38,111 bases of DNA from Micrococcales bacterium (GTDB taxonomy: Bacteria > Actinomycetota > Actinomycetes > Actinomycetales > Microbacteriaceae): NCBI GenBank assembly GCA_947489135.1, contig CANLCU010000006.1, forward strand, positions 1 through 38,111, written 5' to 3'. The position numbers and the translations under genes were made by a program. Below are positions 37,175-38,111 of this stretch, piece after piece (the stretch's first letter is position 1; each line of letters opens with the position of its first letter). Below the pieces are notes generated by a model. It saw nothing but the letters and a program-made list of their open reading frames with translations. It was not told the DNA's origin and made no database searches.

Positions 37175-37951
37175 TTAGGCAGCTAAACCAATAGCTTCCA
37201 TGCGGAGACCATGTGCTCCAGTTAGTTCAGAAATAAGTGGCTCAAGTTTTGCATAAGCTGCCAAGTTAACCTGGTTCTCTTCTTCAACACTTAGCTTTGT
37301 GGTCTTAGTGACGTGAGCAAGTTTGCGGTTGTCAAAAGCTGCTCTTAGTTCTAGAAGAACATCACCCATCAGTCTTCTTCCCCATAGGGCAAGACGGTGG
37401 CCTAATACAGGATCTGCCTGAATAGATTCATTCAAAACTCTCTTTGCAAACTTTTCAAAAGTTTTATCCTTCAAAGCCTTCTCGACTTCAGCCTGAAGAT
37501 CATCATCCAAACCAGATGCAAGACGCGAATAGAAATCATCAAGGAGACCTGAAGTTAGATAAACCTTGATAACTACCTCATACCAATCAAGACCGCTGGT
37601 GTTTGAGTGAAAGACAGCAATACGTTCCTTGAACGGATTCATCTCAGCAGCAGGATCTGCTCCTAGTTCAACTAGTTTCTTTGAAAGTTGACGATACTTA
37701 TCAAAACTCTTTGCTGTTGCTTCACTTAGTTCTGCTTTGTATTGGGTGTTAGGTGAATACTTCAATGCAGCAGTCAAGATTTCAAAGTTAGCTAGCTGAA
37801 GGTAAGCCAATTGACCTAGGAAGGCCTTTGGTTCTGGTGTGTATGGCTTTAGGTTGATCGCCTTGGTGTTTCTAGCAACCTTCTCCTCAGTGCGAGGAGC
37901 GACAGTAAGTTGCTTGGCAACCTTACGTAGACGCTTAAACCATTCGAACAC
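37175..37951 (-). CDS. Ferritin-like fold protein of the MiaE_2 type
   Basis: 258 residues, mostly helical. The core looks like the actinobacterial ferritin-fold family distantly related to the tRNA hydroxylase MiaE: AFLGQLAYLQLANFEILTAA (helix 1), KYRQLSKKLVELGADP (helix 2), GLDWYEVVIKVYLTSGLLDD (helix 3) and DPVLGHRLALWGRRLMGDVL (helix 4). Glu residues in helices 1 and 3 could be iron ligands, but I cannot confirm a full di-iron set. tRNA hydroxylation is not established for this subfamily. The start is GTG at 37951 with no ribosome site; a TAAGAT box ends 6 bases upstream. It is convergent with the small membrane protein gene and divergent from the DEAD-box gene, as in mycobacteria (Rv3210c/Rv3211, from memory). 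Confidence 0.82.
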   Translation of the reverse strand: MFEWFKRLRKVAKQLTVAPRTEEKVARNTKAINLKPYTPEPKAFLGQLAYLQLANFEILTAALKYSPNTQYKAELSEATAKSFDKYRQLSKKLVELGADPAAEMNPFKERIAVFHSNTSGLDWYEVVIKVYLTSGLLDDFYSRLASGLDDDLQAEVEKALKDKTFEKFAKRVLNESIQADPVLGHRLALWGRRLMGDVLLELRAAFDNRKLAHVTKTTKLSVEEENQVNLAAYAKLEPLISELTGAHGLRMEAIGLAA

Positions 37952-37957
37952 CGAACC

Positions 37958-37963
37958 ATCTTA
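37958..37963 (-). promoter_or_regulatory. Candidate -10 box (TAAGAT) for the leaderless MiaE-like gene
   Basis: TAAGAT, six bases (GGTTCG), then GTG at 37951. There is no ribosome site and no clear -35. The spacing equals that seen before murI and the secreted-protein gene. Confidence 0.4.
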
Positions 37964-38016
37964 ACCTGCCAAATAGATGGTTAGACTTGCCTAGATAAGA
38001 CAGGCGGCCAAAACTA

Positions 38017-38111
38017 TTGGATTTTAGCGAATTAGGCATCGATTCAGACATCGTTGCTGCCCTTGCCTCAAAAGGCATAACCCAGCCATTCCCTATTCAG
38101 GAGCAGGCTAT
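38017..38111 (+). CDS. DEAD-box RNA helicase (RhlE type), 5' end only
   Basis: The visible 31 codons read DFSELGIDSDIVAALASKGI followed by TQPFPIQEQA, the F-x(17)-GI-PFPIQ Q-motif that opens DEAD-box helicases and recognises adenine. The frame is closed by a TAA at 37996-37998, and the only usable start after it is TTG at 38017, with a weak AGGCGG upstream. The rest of the gene lies beyond the window. Its position next to the MiaE-like gene matches mycobacterial rhlE. Confidence 0.85.
   Translation, partial: MDFSELGIDSDIVAALASKGITQPFPIQEQA

Noticed and set aside
37165-37188. Hairpin GTTTAG/CTAAAC at the end of the small membrane protein gene as a terminator
   Set aside because: Six weak pairs with a 12-base loop and no T-run after the right arm. 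It may help end transcription but cannot be supported.

Overview
The window looks like core chromosome of a small-genome actinobacterium, most likely Microbacteriaceae of the freshwater Luna/Rhodoluna/Aquiluna type (inference). The gene orders argS-lysA-hom-thrC-thrB-rho-prfA-prmC-tsaC-wecA-atpIBEFHAGDC and UPF0182 / PDZ-Lon / DUF2342 / ThiF-like / uvrD2 / nudC ... DUF3107 / MiaE-like / rhlE are actinobacterial. The base composition is clearly lower in G+C than usual for the phylum (judged by eye, not computed). Packing is very tight: TAATG and ATGA junctions are common, two convergent gene pairs overlap at their 3' ends, and no stretch over 300 bases lacks a gene. I see no insertion sequence, prophage, CRISPR array or integrase.

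Layout. (1) 1-19260, all minus strand: one long housekeeping cluster read from argS to the truncated atpC. It covers arginyl-tRNA synthetase, aspartate-family amino acid synthesis (lysA, hom, thrC, thrB), transcription termination (rho), translation termination (prfA and its methylase prmC), tRNA t6A synthesis (tsaC), a cell-envelope sugar-phosphate transferase (wecA-like) and the complete F1Fo ATP synthase operon. (2) 19406-20123, plus strand: tRNA-Arg(CCG) with dedA starting one base after the tRNA, divergent from argS. (3) 20100-26243, minus strand: rdgB, rph, murI, a DUF3039 protein, an ACT-domain malic enzyme, an HtrA-type protease, an unidentified secreted protein, a strong terminator and initiator tRNA-fMet. 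(4) 26274-30232, minus strand: UPF0182 giant membrane protein overlapping a PDZ-Lon protease gene. (5) 30397-38111, mixed strands: a DUF2342 protein, a ThiF/TOMM-like protein, an UvrD2-like helicase, NudC, a degenerate phosphotransferase, DUF3107, a small membrane protein, a MiaE-like ferritin-fold protein and the 5' end of a DEAD-box helicase gene.

I do not see a wholly new multigene system. The most interesting signals are degenerate or rearranged versions of conserved actinobacterial genes: a DUF2342 protein whose HExxH reads RELAH, a kinase-fold protein without its catalytic Asp, an orphan ThiF-like protein, a helicase without its HRDC tail, and a Rho without its N-terminal helical subdomain. 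The adnAB genes, expected by synteny between the phosphotransferase and DUF3107 genes, are absent, and a long inverted repeat lies at that junction. Other notable points are the tRNA/dedA abutment, a recurrent TANNNT box 6-8 bases before SD-less start codons (candidate leaderless genes), and a probable CTG start for atpB.
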